DNA from: Dactylorhiza incarnata
Taxonomy: Eukaryota > Streptophyta > Magnoliopsida > Asparagales > Orchidaceae
Assembly: GCA_033032865.1 (NCBI GenBank)
Contig: JAWHQI010000028.1
Location: forward strand, 4,979,001-5,043,000
Direction of reading: 5' to 3'
Length of the DNA stretch: 64,000 bases
Shown here: positions 21,101 to 31,912 of the stretch, in pieces
Layout: every line of letters starts with the position of its first letter
Numbering within the stretch: the stretch's first letter is position 1
Made by a program: the position numbers and the translations under genes
The notes under the pieces: model-generated
Seen by the model: only the letters and a program-made list of their open reading frames with translations
What the model was told of the DNA's origin: nothing
Databases searched by the model: none

Positions 21101-23423
21101 CAAGAGAAAACCACTTTCACTTGTCCCTTTGGCACCTTCGCTTATCGAAGGATGCCATTTGGTCTTTGTAATGCGCCAGCTACATTCCAAAGATGTATGC
21201 TGGCAATATTTGACGAGTTAGTAGAGGAGGTGATGGAAGTGTTTATGGACGACTTTTCCGTGTTCGGAAATTCATTTAAAAATTGTTTAAAAAATCTTGA
21301 GCGCGTGTTGCAGCGATGCGAGGAAATGAATTTAGCACTTAATTAGGAGAAATGCCATTTTATGGTCAAGGAAGGGCTAGTCCTTGGTCATAAAATTTCG
21401 GGCATGGGGATCGAGGTCGATAAGGCCAAGATCGAAGTGATTGAAAAACTTCCCCCTCCAACAAACGTAAAAGCTATTCGTAGTTTCCTAGGCCACGCGG
21501 GGTTTTATCGGCGCTTTATACAGAATTTTTCAAAAATCACAAAGCCGTTAACCCACCTTCTTGAAAAAGAATCCTCGTTTATTTTTAGCGATGAATGCCA
21601 TTTGGCTTTTAAACTCATCAAAGAGAAACTTATAAACTCCCCGATTCTAGTCGCGCCGGATTGGTCGCTTCCTTTTGAAATCATGTGCGACGCGAGTGAC
21701 ATTGCGGTTGGTGCCGTTTTAGGCCAACGGGTGAGTAAGTATTTCCACCCTATTTATTATGCGAGCAAAACACTCACGTCGGCACAAGCGAATTACACCA
21801 CAACCGAAAAGGAGCTTCTAGCGATCGTTTTTGCCTTCGATAAGTTTAGGTCATATATCACCCTCTCAAAAGTTATTGTCTTCACGGATCACTCCGCACT
21901 TAGGTATCTTTTAAGCAAATCGGACGCCAAACCTCGTCTTTTGCGATGGATCCTCCTCTTGCAGGAGTTTGACTTAGAGATCCGGGACAAAAGAGGAGCC
22001 GAAAACTTGGCGGCCGATCATCTCTCCCGTTTAGAAAACCCCGCCTCGGAAGTTTTGATAGAATCTGACATCGATGATAAATTTCCCGAAGAGCGCCTCC
22101 TCGCTCTCGAAGATATTAATACGTCGTCTACCCCCTGGTTTGCAGATCTGGCTAACTATTTAGTAGCCCGGGTCTTGCCAAAAGAATTCTCGAGTCAGAA
22201 AAAGAAGAAATTCTTTTCTGATTTAAAGAATTACTTTTGGGAGGACCCCTTTTTATTCCGTGTATGCGCAGACCAAGTGGTGAGACGATGCGTCTCGAGT
22301 AAGGAGGGTCTTAAAATTTTACGACATTGTCACGAGGGACCATCCGGTGGTCATTATCATTCGAACCGAACCGCGAGGAAGGCGCTGGAGGCAGGCTTTT
22401 ATTGGCCCATGCTCTTCAAAGATGCTCACACCCTTGTGAGTACTTGCGACAGCTGCCAGCGGTCGGGCAACATCTCTCGCCGGGATGAGATGCCCCAAAA
22501 TATTTTCTTAGAATGCGAGATTTTCGATCTTTGGGGCATTGATTTCGTTGGTCCTCTCCCTCCTTCATTTTCAAATAAGTATATTCTAGTGGCGGTCGAC
22601 TACGTGTCAAGGTGGGCGGAAGCGCAAGCTCTCCCCACCAACGATGCGCGAGTCGTCGTTAACTTTTTAAAAAAATTATTTTCTCGATTTGGCACTCCGC
22701 GCGCTATTGTGAGTGATCGGGGCACCCATTTTTGCAATACTCAATTCACAAAAACTTTAGCAAAATATGGTGTCACGCACAAACTATCCACTGCATATCA
22801 CCCACAAACGAGCGGCCCAAGTCGAAGTGGTTAATCGAGAATTAAAGCGAATTTTAGAGAAAACGGTTTCTATTAATCGGAAGGATTGGGCAATAAAGCT
22901 CGATGACGCGCTTTGGGCCTATCGTACGGCGTACAAGACCGCTATCGGTTGTACACCATATCGAATGGTCTATGGCAAGGCTTGCCACCTTCCGGTCGAA
23001 TTAGAACACCGCGCATTTTGGGCGCTTAAATTTTTAAATCTCGATTCCACTTTAGCGGGTGAACAAAGGAAGTTTCAAATAAACGAGTTAGATGAATGGC
23101 GAGCGAATGCGTATGAGAGCAATAAATTATATAAGGAGCGAACAAAGTTTTATCACGATAAACATATAAAATTTCCGAAAACTTTTTCGCCGGGCGATCT
23201 CGTCCTCCTTTATAATTCTCGCCTTCGCCTTTTTCCGGGAAAATTAAAATCCCGATGGTCCGGACCCTTTATTGTTAAAGAGGTTTGGTCCTATGGGACA
23301 ATCCTAATTTCCCACCCGGAAAAAGGCTCCTTCAAAGTTAACGGGCACCGCCTTAAATTGTATCTTCCGGGAGACGTACCTAATGACAAGAGTGATGCGA
23401 TTTTTCTTCATCATATAACATAA
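18134..23423 (+). pseudogene. Athila gag-pol polyprotein with one nonsense and one frameshift
   Basis: The start ATG at 18134 follows the structured leader. Gag is at about residues 1-450 (capsid-like VTFDGQPDEDPNSHISYFLE region; QWLGSLPRGSITTW). The protease site is DLGAS at residue 611 in place of DSGA/DTGA, normal for Athila. RT follows (RMCIDYRKLNDATRKDHFPL; catalytic FMDD at residue 1037), then RNase H ([39 protein letters not shown]). Integrase has HHCC (22321-22470) and a DDE core with normal D-35-E spacing. An amber codon at 21344-21346, where relatives have W, lies after RT. One extra C in the run at 22816-22818 shifts the frame just before the catalytic glutamate, so the end is read at 22767-23423. 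Both lesions look fresh against an otherwise intact frame. Confidence 0.95.
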
Positions 23424-23656
23424 TCGGCAAGTGGGTCAAGCTACGCGACCTTAAACAAAGCGCTTTTGGGAGGCACCCCAAAGTTATCTTTTGTTATTTT
23501 CTCTTGTCTCTTCTTTTCTGCTTTAACAACTTTTGCAGGTAATCGCGGCTTCCCCACAAAAGCTTCAAAAAAAATCAGGGAAGCCCTTTTTCCTTCTCTT
23601 CTTTCGTTTTTGCATTTTTTTTTTTTATCTTTTCCTACTTCATACTTATTTTTTAA

Positions 23657-23694
23657 ACATTGGGGACAATGTTTAACTTTAAGTATGGGGGTGT
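23657..23694 (+). promoter_or_regulatory. Internal polypurine-like site of Athila element
   Basis: GGGGACAATGTTTAAC and AAGTATGGGGGTGTG resemble the true terminal tract at 25044 (CAAGTATGGGGGTATT). It may act as a second plus-strand primer or mark a lost LTR boundary. Confidence 0.5.
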
Positions 23695-23856
23695 GAATAG
23701 CCCTTTGTAAATTCTTGTAAATAGTTGTTAAATTAGAAAATTTTCAAAAAAAAAAAAATATATATATATATATATTTTCTTATGTTTTTCTTCTATTTTA
23801 GCACTTGTAAAACCCAAAACTCAAAAAAAAAAAATAGAAAACAGAAAAATTTAAAT

Positions 23857-23943
23857 CTTGGAAAGGGACGTTTGGGATTTTATCCCATCACACCTCCTAG
23901 TACCTTGCGAACCCTTCACCGGGTAGCCCTTGGGAAGTCCAAG
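23857..23943 (+). ncRNA. Structured leader motif, Athila copy 2 (candidate)
   Basis: It has the same architecture as 17973-18060: CTTGGA/TCCAAG, AAGGG/CCCTT (stronger than in copy 1), TGGGA/TCCCA and ACCC/GGGT hairpins with CTAGTACC between. It lies 430 bp after the pol stop, where env-bearing Athila elements place their third gene. Confidence 0.6.
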
Positions 23944-24443
23944 ACTTGCAAAAAAATTTGTTAAGTTTTAAATCTAGTTTCCTTTCTTTGTAAATAGTTT
24001 TTAATGAGAAAAATTCAAAAAAAAGATAATATCAAAAATTCAAAAAATTCTTATTTCCCTCCTTGTTGTTTTTGTGATTTCTTAGAAATCTAGTTGAGAA
24101 TGTTTATAAGCATGTTTAAGTTTTTAATTGGCTAAAATTTTGCTTATCATAGTTTGTTAATTTTAAATTTGAGGTAATCTTGATTTAAGAATCATCTTAT
24201 GATTTTAAATTGATTAGAGAATTTTGTTAGCATGACTTCTCTTTTTATTTTTAAATGGCTTCATTTTGTAGTAAATTTCCTAAACCTCTTTAGATTTCAA
24301 TTATACTTTCTTCTAACTTCTTAGATCTTAGGAATTTTAATTTTACTAGAATTTGCTCTCAATATGATTTAAAACTAGCTAGATTTATTTTTCCCCTACC
24401 CTACCCCCTTTGATGGCATAAAAAAAAATGTGTATTAAAAGAT

Positions 24444-24494
24444 CATATGTCATGGGAATAAGAGGATAAAATTCATTATTCCCTAAAACATATG
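24444..24494 (+). ncRNA. Athila 3' hairpin 1
   Basis: CATATG and TGGGAATAA pair with TTATTCCC and CATATG around the loop GAGGATAAAATTCA. The neighbour at 24517 has the same loop with a different stem. Confidence 0.65.
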
Positions 24495-24516
24495 CACCCA
24501 AAATATTTGAAAAGAT

Positions 24517-24565
24517 TATATGGCATGGAGTAAGAGGATAAAATTCATTACTCCTAAACCATATA
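24517..24565 (+). ncRNA. Athila 3' hairpin 2
   Basis: TATATGG and GGAGTAA pair with TTACTCC and CCATATA around GAGGATAAAATTCA, identical to the loop of hairpin 1 although both stem arms differ. Confidence 0.65.
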
Positions 24566-24582
24566 CATTTTGGGTTTTTATT

Positions 24583-24669
24583 AGAAGAGAAAAAAAAAAA
24601 AAAAAAAAAAAAAAAGAAAGGGAAATTTCATGATAAATTCCATTTCCTCCATTCAAAAATTTCTCTTCT
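24583..24669 (+). ncRNA. Athila 3' hairpin 3 with A-rich internal loop
   Basis: The outer arms AGAAGAGAAA and TTTCTCTTCT enclose a run of about 24 A residues and an inner GGAAAT/ATTTCC stem. The inner loop (CATGATAAATTC) is related to the loop of hairpins 1 and 2. Confidence 0.5.
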
Positions 24670-25040
24670 TATGCCAAATTCTATGAAATCACCCTTAGCC
24701 AATTATCATTGTTCTAGTTTTAGTTGAAAATTATGGAGAGAGCAATATTTAGTAATTTACTTTTCCTTAAGATTCTTTTAAGATAGAGTTCTTATAATTT
24801 TAATTTAATTTAGTTTTATAATTTCTACAATTTTGTCAAACTACTTAATTTTCTTGAGAAGTTATTGCCTAAACATTTTTTCCCTCTTTTCAAATCATCA
24901 TCATAATTTAGGACTTAACTCCCCCTTGAATTTACTCTTAACTTAACTTTTGGTTAAATGAAATTTTAGTTTTAAATTAAAAAATTTTTTAAGGATGTCT
25001 TATAAATTATGTCTCACACTTTTGCTCTGGAATAGCAAAA

Positions 25041-25059
25041 CCTCAAGTATGGGGGTATT
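25041..25059 (+). promoter_or_regulatory. Polypurine tract of Athila element
   Basis: CCTCAAGTATGGGGGTATT directly precedes the 3' LTR start TGATAAAG. Confidence 0.8.
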
Positions 25060-26808
25060 TGATAAAGTAGTTTTTATATAAGTTTTTAATAGAAAATTTT
25101 GTAATTATTTAATTTGAATTTTCCTTTTTATGTCAATTTTAGGTTATAAGTAGTTCTTTTTGTAATTTTGATTCTAACTTAGCCTAATTTTAATATTTGC
25201 AGATTTCTGGGACAAATCGGGAAAAATCACATGTCACGCCCTCGGTCACGCCCGTGACCAAGGGCGTGTAACCTGAAGATCAGTCCAGAGTCGCAGCCGT
25301 GCTGTTGAGCTAGTCCACACCCAGTCACGCCCCAGGTCACGCCCGTGACCCAAAGTCACGCCCGTGACCGGGGGCGTGTAATTTTAGCATCTGCCACGTG
25401 GAGCCGCCGTCGAGACGAGAAGCTGCCATTGAGAAGTCAACTTGAGTCACGCCCGTGACCCAAAGTCACGCCCGTGACCTTCCCGCGTGATCCAAGTCGC
25501 CGCCGCGGCGTCTGGCTAGCCCATGCCGCATTAAATGAAGCCTTCCTGAGTCACGCCCGTGACCCAATTGTCACGCCCGTGACATGTGCGATTTTCTCCC
25601 GCCGTCACGCCAAGCCCACGCCGCGACCGGATCCGATGCTGCAGAGATTACACGCCCTAGGTCACGCCCGTGACCGAGGGCGTGTAACATGAAATTTTTG
25701 CCTATAAATTCAGAGGCTCTCCTTGAGTTCAAGGTTCAGAATTTTGGAGTGGGGAAGGTGCTGCTGGAGCCAATCTTGAGTAGTTTTCCTTTTTCATGTT
25801 CATGTTCATGTCTCTTTATTTTCATGCTCTCTTCCTTTTCTAATGCAATGTATTAGCTTTCCTTTAGTGCAATAGTCTAGTTTAAGCTTGTAATCTTGTT
25901 TTTCCTAGCTTGCAATTTCCTTTCTTAAGTCTTGTAATAGTTTTTCATTTAAATAAAAAATAGTTTGTTCTCTTTATTTTGTCTCCTCCTTAGCTAAAGT
26001 TTCTTAATATGCATTTTTATTTTTTTTCCTCTTCCCCCTCCACCATGATTAACTAATCCTCATTAGTACTCGATCAAAATGATCCGAGGATGAGTTAGAC
26101 AAGTTATGATTTTCTAAAGTTTTCTTTTTCCGTTTTTATAAACACTTGAATTATCCTTGATTTTTAATTAGTGAGGCCATACTTTCGATATATGGTTTTC
26201 GCTTAAGTTTTCATATTTAGTTAGCCGAGAGGCTCAAAGTATGAATCGATCACTCAAGGGTAAAGAGAGTTGCACGCACCCCTCGAGAGAGGATGACGTA
26301 AATCTCCCGGATTGGAGTCAAATCCAATAGTGGGGTTCACCTCGTAAAGCAAGTTTTAGGTAATCGATTATAGGACGAGAGTCCGGTTGATTTTTCCTAA
26401 TCTTAGTTGGGCATTAACCTCGAGAGAGGCATGTTCGAGCTTCGGGAACCTCCACGGTCAAGTAGTTCAATTTAAACGGAATTAGATTTAATTTCTTTTT
26501 ACTTGTCTTTTCTCACTCCAAGGTGACTTTTGATTGAGTACTAGCCTCTTTTATCATCATCTAAACCCTTAATTTAGCTTGCAATTTCTCTTTTTTAGCT
26601 AAGAACCAAAACCCCAAAATATCATTAGATAAGATAATAGTGACTTTCCTCAAAGTAGAAGTATTCAACGCGCCCCGTGGAATACGACCTTGGTATTTCT
26701 TAATAACCTATACTATAGACGATAAGGTACACTTGCCTTTATCAGATATAGTTTTGGAGAAAATCTCAACCCTTCACTAAAATTTCAAAACCGCAAAAAT
26801 CTATATCA
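25060..26808 (+). repeat. 3' LTR of Athila-type element
   Basis: It matches 16096-17845, with three substitutions seen (CCGTTG to CCATTG, CCGCTG to CCGCCG, TATCC to TAACC) and one T fewer in a T run. The GTCACGCCCGTGAC cluster (25240-25680) is unchanged. TSD ATAAT follows at 26809-26813. Confidence 0.97.
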
Positions 26809-26813
26809 ATAAT

Positions 26814-26839
26814 ACTCAGAGGCACACTGTGCACTTTCA
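26814..26839 (+). repeat. LTR E, last 26 bp
   Basis: ACTCAGAGGCACACTGTGCA and the following CTTTCA complete LTR E after the Athila insertion. Confidence 0.93.
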
Positions 26840-26841
26840 TT

Positions 26842-26852
26842 TGGCATCAGAG
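26842..26852 (+). promoter_or_regulatory. Primer-binding site, second S2 unit (one change)
   Basis: TGGCATCAGAG differs from the first unit's TGGTATCAGAG by T to C. The leader hairpin follows at 26858-26888. Confidence 0.9.
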
Positions 26853-26947
26853 GTAGGTTGATCATTAAAAGGTTAACACCTTGATCAAAAGATCTCCTCA
26901 CTCTCATTTCTTTATTTTAAATTAACTAAAACTATTTTATAAAGAAA

Positions 26948-29048
26948 ATGAGTTCTAAGTACAATGCATCAACAAGACCACCAGTGTGTAACTTAAATAA
27001 GTTTACACTCTGGAAGGCCAGAAAAAAGTTACAGTTGAACTCTATTGATGAAGACATTTTTAATGTCATTATTACAGGTCCCCCAGCCCCAGTGAGAAAA
27101 GATGCTAGTGGGACAGTAACACAAACTGCAGTCCCTAAAGCATAGTGGGCTGAAGCTGAAAAGAAAGTGAAGGCATGTGATGCCAAAGCCATGAATATTC
27201 TGGTATCAACTATGTCTGATGACATATTCCGGAAGGTTACTGGCTGCAACTCTACTAAAGAAATCTGGGAATATCTTTCCATATTAGTTGAGAGCAGCAC
27301 TAATGAAAGACATGACAGAAAGTCCCTTGAACTTTCAGAAAAAGGCTGAGGAAAGTATAACAGAGATGCATGAAAGATTCAGCTCCATCATAAATGAGTT
27401 AAAAGGAATAGACAAGGAAATTTCTTTGACAGAAATTAATGACAAACTCCTCATGTGCTACTCAAGCACATGGGACTCAAGAATTTGGGCTATCAAAGAG
27501 TCCAGATGTCACACAGAAATATCCACAGATGCTCTGCTAGGCAATCTCAAGTCCTATGAGCTCCTATTAAAAAGCAGGGCTGAGTCAGAAGCAAAGGAGA
27601 AACTTTTAACTCCTAAGGATAGAACAATTGCTCTGAAGGCTGCTGAAGGAGAGTCTTCCACTTCTGAAGAAGATATGTTCAATCTCTTGGCCAAAAGATT
27701 CAAAAGATGGGTCAAGACAAAGGACTCCAAAAGAAAGGAGAGGAGTTCAAGCAAACCAAGGTATGATAAAACTCCTAAACAGGAAATTATCTGCTTCTCT
27801 TGCAGAAAACCGGGGCACTTTGCCACCGAATGTCCTAAAGAGGAAAAGAACAAAAGCAACAAGAAGAAGGAGCATAAGAAGAAATCCTTCATGAGGAAGG
27901 ATAAGAAAAGTGGGAAAAGTTTCATTGCTGAAACCTGGAGTGATTCAGAGTCTGAGCCAATCTCCTCCTCATCTGACAGTGATGAAGATTGTGCACCTGA
28001 AGAAGCCTGTTTAATGGCTCTAGAAAATTCTACTGAAGAATGTCAGGTAACTATATTTGATGACTTTGATTTCTCTTCAGTAGATTTTAAAGAATGTTTT
28101 AAAGATTTTTGCCAAGATTATATTAATAGCCAAAAAGAACTTAACTCACTTAGAAAAGAACTAGAAGATCTTAGGAAAGACAATCTATATTCAGTCAACT
28201 ATGACTTAAGAAACCAGATGTATAGAAAAGAGGAAGAAATAGATACAGTAACTAATGAAAATTCTGATTTAAAGAAAGAACTTACAAAGGCAAAATCCTT
28301 TGAGGACTCACTCAATGGGAGGACTCAAAAGCTTAAGGACATCTCACAAAATCTCTCCAAGAGATTTAACCATATTGATCTAGAATAGCTACAATCCACT
28401 AGCACACTAATCCCTAGCAAACATGCTTGGGAAAATCCTGTAGCATTCATTAGGTCTAGTATAAATCAACCTAATAACAACTTAGAATCATGTGAAAAAC
28501 AAAATAATAACCATAATAAATTCACTATATTCAATAGGGTAAACATTACTAATCAAACAGAGATTCTAGGTAAACACCCCTTAGAAAAGCCAAATAAAAA
28601 TTATAAAAATATTAATAAAAGGAATTATGCGTCGACTAGAACTCGACACAGTTTTAAAGATGCGCCGAATGAAACTCGACGGAGTTCGACATATGCTTCG
28701 ACATCAACTCAAAGCAAGTATGAGGGTGCGTCGAATTCTATCCGACGCAACCAATATTCTGCATCGAACCTTTATCGACGTAACTATGCAAACACATCGA
28801 ATTACACTCTACGCAACTTTAAAGATGCATTGATTTCTAATCGACACATGTTTTCTGAAAGAAATCTTCAATCATTTATACCTCTCTCTAATATGTCTAA
28901 TTACCATTCTAGATGCTCTTATTGTTACAAATTTGGGCACAAATCTAAAAATTGCTGGCCTAATAAACCAGCACTTCTTCACCTTAAGGGGTATACTGAA
29001 ATACAAACCTATTCTTTCATAACTTCTTATGATCATAGAAGAAAGTGA
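26948..29048 (+). pseudogene. Sirevirus-like gag, second S2 unit (broken)
   Basis: It is homologous to 10470-12458. An amber codon at 27143-27145 (GAG in the sister copy), a deletion of about 20 bp near 27330 that moves the frame, and an amber at 28386 break it. The long middle frame (27288-28388) keeps the first zinc knuckle, CFSCRKPGHFATEC (about 27792), an acidic segment and a coiled coil (about 28130-28370). The last part holds the TCGACGC-repeat zone (28627-28853) and a second zinc knuckle, CSYCYKFGHKSKNC (about 28914). Pol is missing beyond 29050; about 100 bp of unreadable sequence follow before element 9 begins. Confidence 0.9.
28627..28853. repeat. TCGACGC motif repeats inside second S2 gag
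   Basis: It matches 12157-12376. TGCGTCG (28727-28733) and CGACGCA (28743-28749) form a 7-bp inverted repeat. The protein here is a run of short S/R/N/Y-rich repeats, so DNA motif conservation is not obviously forced by protein function. Confidence 0.8.
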
Positions 29049-29154
29049 CCCCAACCAGTGAGGGTTTATGCTGATGTTTGATTTACATGTGCAGAATGAA
29101 TAACATAGGACATCCAAAACTAAAGAAAGGGTAATGTAAATATAATGGACTTTA

Positions 29155-29516
29155 TGTTGAAGCCAGGAAAATCCTAAGCTCCAAAATTCGGATCAATGCA
29201 GCCGGAGGCTACTCGCCCAGCGTTCCAACTAGATTGCTTGACTGGCGACGACGAAGGAACTAGAACGGGAACAACAGGACCCCAGGCGCTGCGGCAGGGA
29301 GGTCACACCACGTACCCGGAAGCTCATAAGAGACTTCCCCTCCACAACCAAAGATGGTCGAGCATGGTACGAGGAAGGCATCGACTTGGCGAGAATCAAG
29401 AGTAACAGCCAAGGATGACGGGTCCGAGAATTCGAAAGTTCGGTTTCGAAAGCTCAAGTTCAGGTGTCAAGTACCCATTAGGTCCTATTTATAGGAAAAT
29501 CAAAGGGAGGGGGTCT
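29155..29516 (-). repeat. Element 9, 3' LTR, outer part
   Basis: On the minus strand a TATA box (CCTATAAATAGGA, plus 29483-29495) precedes the R-U5 region, which runs left to the terminal ...TTCAACA at 29155. Small open frames on either strand here are within the LTR and are not called. Element 5 cuts it at 29516; GGTCT (29512-29516) is the target site. Confidence 0.6.
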
Positions 29517-31105
29517 TGTTGGATCTGTTGGCGCCCTTAGAGGAGGGGGGGTGAATAAGGGTTTTAAAAACTATAATCTTTAATAGAAAACTTTTGATAT
29601 TTTGGTCGAAGTAAGTTAAATCAAAAGTAAAGAGATAATGAAATTAGAAATGAAATCAATTTTATTAAACAAGAAAAGACATGATTATCATTTATTAAAT
29701 TGATTACAAAATCTGATTTCAATGACGCTCGAAATCGAAGCGAATAATATGAAAACCCTTTTTTCTATACCGACTCGTATCCCCACGAACCGGTTGGCTT
29801 TAGTCGATCTCTCCCCAAATACGGCCTCAAGCTGCTCTAGCCAATCTATCACCAAAAAGGCCTCGAGCACCCCCTAGATCTACTCCCTAGACCCAGTCGC
29901 CAACACGAGGTGAATTCCTCCCTAAGTCCTACCTAGACCTGGTCGCCAACACGAGGCGAATTCACGAACCGATTACAAAGATGAGATAAAGGAAAAATAT
30001 AAAATACAAATATAAAACTCCCTATGAGGTACTCTGAAGGAGACGTCGAAGAATCGTTGAAGATCGTTGAAGTCCAAGCGTGCATTCTTTGCGTTGAGTT
30101 AGATGTTGATCCAAGCCTCCTTTGATTCCTCCTTTTGAAATATGAGTGGGAGATGTGTTTCTCTGGAAATACGGCCCTCACAAAGTTTCTAAAGTGCTGG
30201 AATAGGGCGCTTGGCAATCAGTAGTCGGAGAAGACAAAATCCTCTGATTTATAGAATTTGAGCTAACGCAGGCGTTAAGTCCTAACGCCTGGCGTTGACC
30301 ATGCATAGCAATATATTAATGGCTCGGATCTTCAGAAGAGGAAAGAGATTCTGCACTTTAGGAATGTTTTATTTTAGGCAATATCAACGCTGGCGTTAAG
30401 GCTAACGCGGCGCGTTGGGCAAATCATTCCTAATGTTCCTCCTGCAATCACGGCTGCTTTCTCCTTGCCAACATCGTCGATCGGATAGCGCCTGGCGTTA
30501 AGACTAACGCCTGGCGTTGAGATTCTTTCTTTAATCAGACGGCACGCCATCTTCTCCGAACAGCATCTTCGTTGAACGCCATTTTTGTCGAACGGATAGC
30601 GCCCGGCGTTAAGATCTAACGCCTGGCGTTAAGTTTCATTTTTAATCAGCTGGCACCCCAATTCGTCGAACAGATAATTTCGTCGAACACATTTCGTCGA
30701 ACGGGCTTCATCATTCGTCGACTGAAATTTCGTCGAACGCAAGATCGTCGAACGCAGTTTCTATTTCGTCGAACCCAGCTTCCGTTCTCAGCGACTTCAT
30801 TTCGTCGATCACAGTTTCTAGTTCGTCGAACAAAAATTTCGTCGAGCACATTTCGTCGAACGTCGTGGTATGTATTTCGTCGAACGCCAATTTCGTCTAG
30901 CTCTAACGCCCAGTGTTAAACTTAACGCCTGGCGTTAACCAGCTTTCAATCCTTCAGCTTGTGGTTAGTGTCAGACCATTGTTTCAGCAACCTGGTGTCA
31001 TAACTGTCCAAACCTACATGCTAAAAACACAATGGCAACAAGATCAAAAATAAGTAGGATTTGTTATTCTCAAATCAAAGCGATGCGGAAAACCATGTTC
31101 CAACA
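29517..31105 (-). repeat. Element 5, 3' LTR
   Basis: On the plus strand it starts TGTTGGATCTGTTGGCGCCC and ends CATGTTCCAACA. It carries AACGCC-N-GGCGTT palindromes (from about 30263 to 30945) and a TTCGTCGAACG cluster (about 30660-30900). The G run near 29545 equals the Sirevirus-type poly-C tract on the minus strand. Confidence 0.95.
30260..30960. repeat. AACGCCNGGCGTT and TTCGTCGAACG motif clusters, element 5 LTR
   Basis: Paired sites such as TAACGCCTGGCGTTA recur, and about a dozen TTCGTCGAA(C) sites sit between them. The second LTR has the same zone at 53510-54175. Confidence 0.85.
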
Positions 31106-31617
31106 ATCTCCCCATTTTGATAATAACAAATCCAATTGAGATAAATCAGATTCATATATAAAGAATTTGTGTTTTTATAAAGTTATATGACACCCAGTAA
31201 TTATAAGATAATGATAGGAATTATAGTTCATTGAAAAGTGCTCCACCTACACAAATGCTCCCCCTTAGTATATACTCCCATATACTAGATACATGCTCCC
31301 CCCTTAATCTAGTGAATCCTACTCCATTAATCATTACGATTTATCAATTTATTCTCCCCCTTTGTTATTAGCAAAAGAGGGTGGAGTGAAACAAAACTTG
31401 AATAAAGAAGACAAAAGTTGGGACATAACTAAGAGAGGATTAAGAGTGTTGTGTAAACATAAAATAAGTCATGATTGAGCTAAGTGAGAGAGTAGCACAG
31501 TGGAAAAATGTATGATAAGCATGAAAGAACATCATTCAAAGATTATACCAAAGGAATGTAATCACTTGCTTTATAAGAGTTTTAAGCAAAAAAAGTAATG
31601 ATTTCCAAGTAACCAAT

Positions 31618-31912
31618 CTACCCAGACAATATATCTACACCCTAGCCCTGTACTAAGTGACGGATGGTCATGAGGAGCTGGAAACATGCTGTAGGTTGGG
31701 GTGTTAGTCCCATATGCAAACACTAGACACAAAACTCACCCTAGCACTCTTTCCCCCTAGTGCCTCGCAAGGCCCCACTAGAACCCTCCCCGGTTAAGGA
31801 CAAGACATGACTTAGAGGTCAGGTAATTTAATGTCTACAACCCTACGCCCCCGCTATGGTGAGATATGAAGTCATGGATAATAATTATTGGAAACATTTA
31901 AGCATTTTAAAT
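31618..31912. other. Conserved noncoding block shared with element 4
   Basis: It aligns by eye, nearly gap-free, with 44639-44932, while flanking DNA has diverged much more. It includes AGCACT-CTTTCCCCCT-AGTGC, a small hairpin. It may be a packaging or other cis-acting RNA region needed by these gag-only elements. Confidence 0.6.

Larger units (their letters stand above)
23424..25059 (+). other. 3' noncoding region of Athila element
   Basis: No env-like frame is present. The stretch holds an internal polypurine-like site, a second copy of the leader motif, an A-run followed by an AT repeat (about 23746-23776), three successive hairpins (24444-24669) around a long A tract, and the terminal polypurine tract. 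It is strongly AT-rich. Confidence 0.8.
16096..26808 (+). mobile_element. Young Athila-type Gypsy retrotransposon
   Basis: A complete 10.7-kb element has near-identical LTRs (1750 and 1749 bp), TG...CA ends and target duplications ATAAT (16091-16095 and 26809-26813). It has a tRNA-Asp primer site, one long gag-pol frame in Gypsy order (RT before integrase), about 1.6 kb of AT-rich 3' noncoding DNA and a terminal polypurine tract. By eye the LTRs differ at three bases and one T-run length, so insertion was recent. It interrupts LTR E of S2. The env-like third gene known in some Athila elements is absent. Confidence 0.97.
8675..29154 (+). mobile_element. S2: two tandem Sirevirus-like Copia units sharing the middle LTR
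   Basis: The order is LTR D (8675-10360), primer site, gag (10470-12458), replaced pol, 3' region with polypurine tract (13861-14428), LTR E (14429-16095 plus 26814-26839), primer site, second gag (26948-29048), then truncation at 29154. One LTR thus ends the first unit and starts the second. This fits unequal recombination between two neighbouring or sister copies, or insertion of one copy at the LTR of another. The right end was lost when element 9 inserted. Confidence 0.8.
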
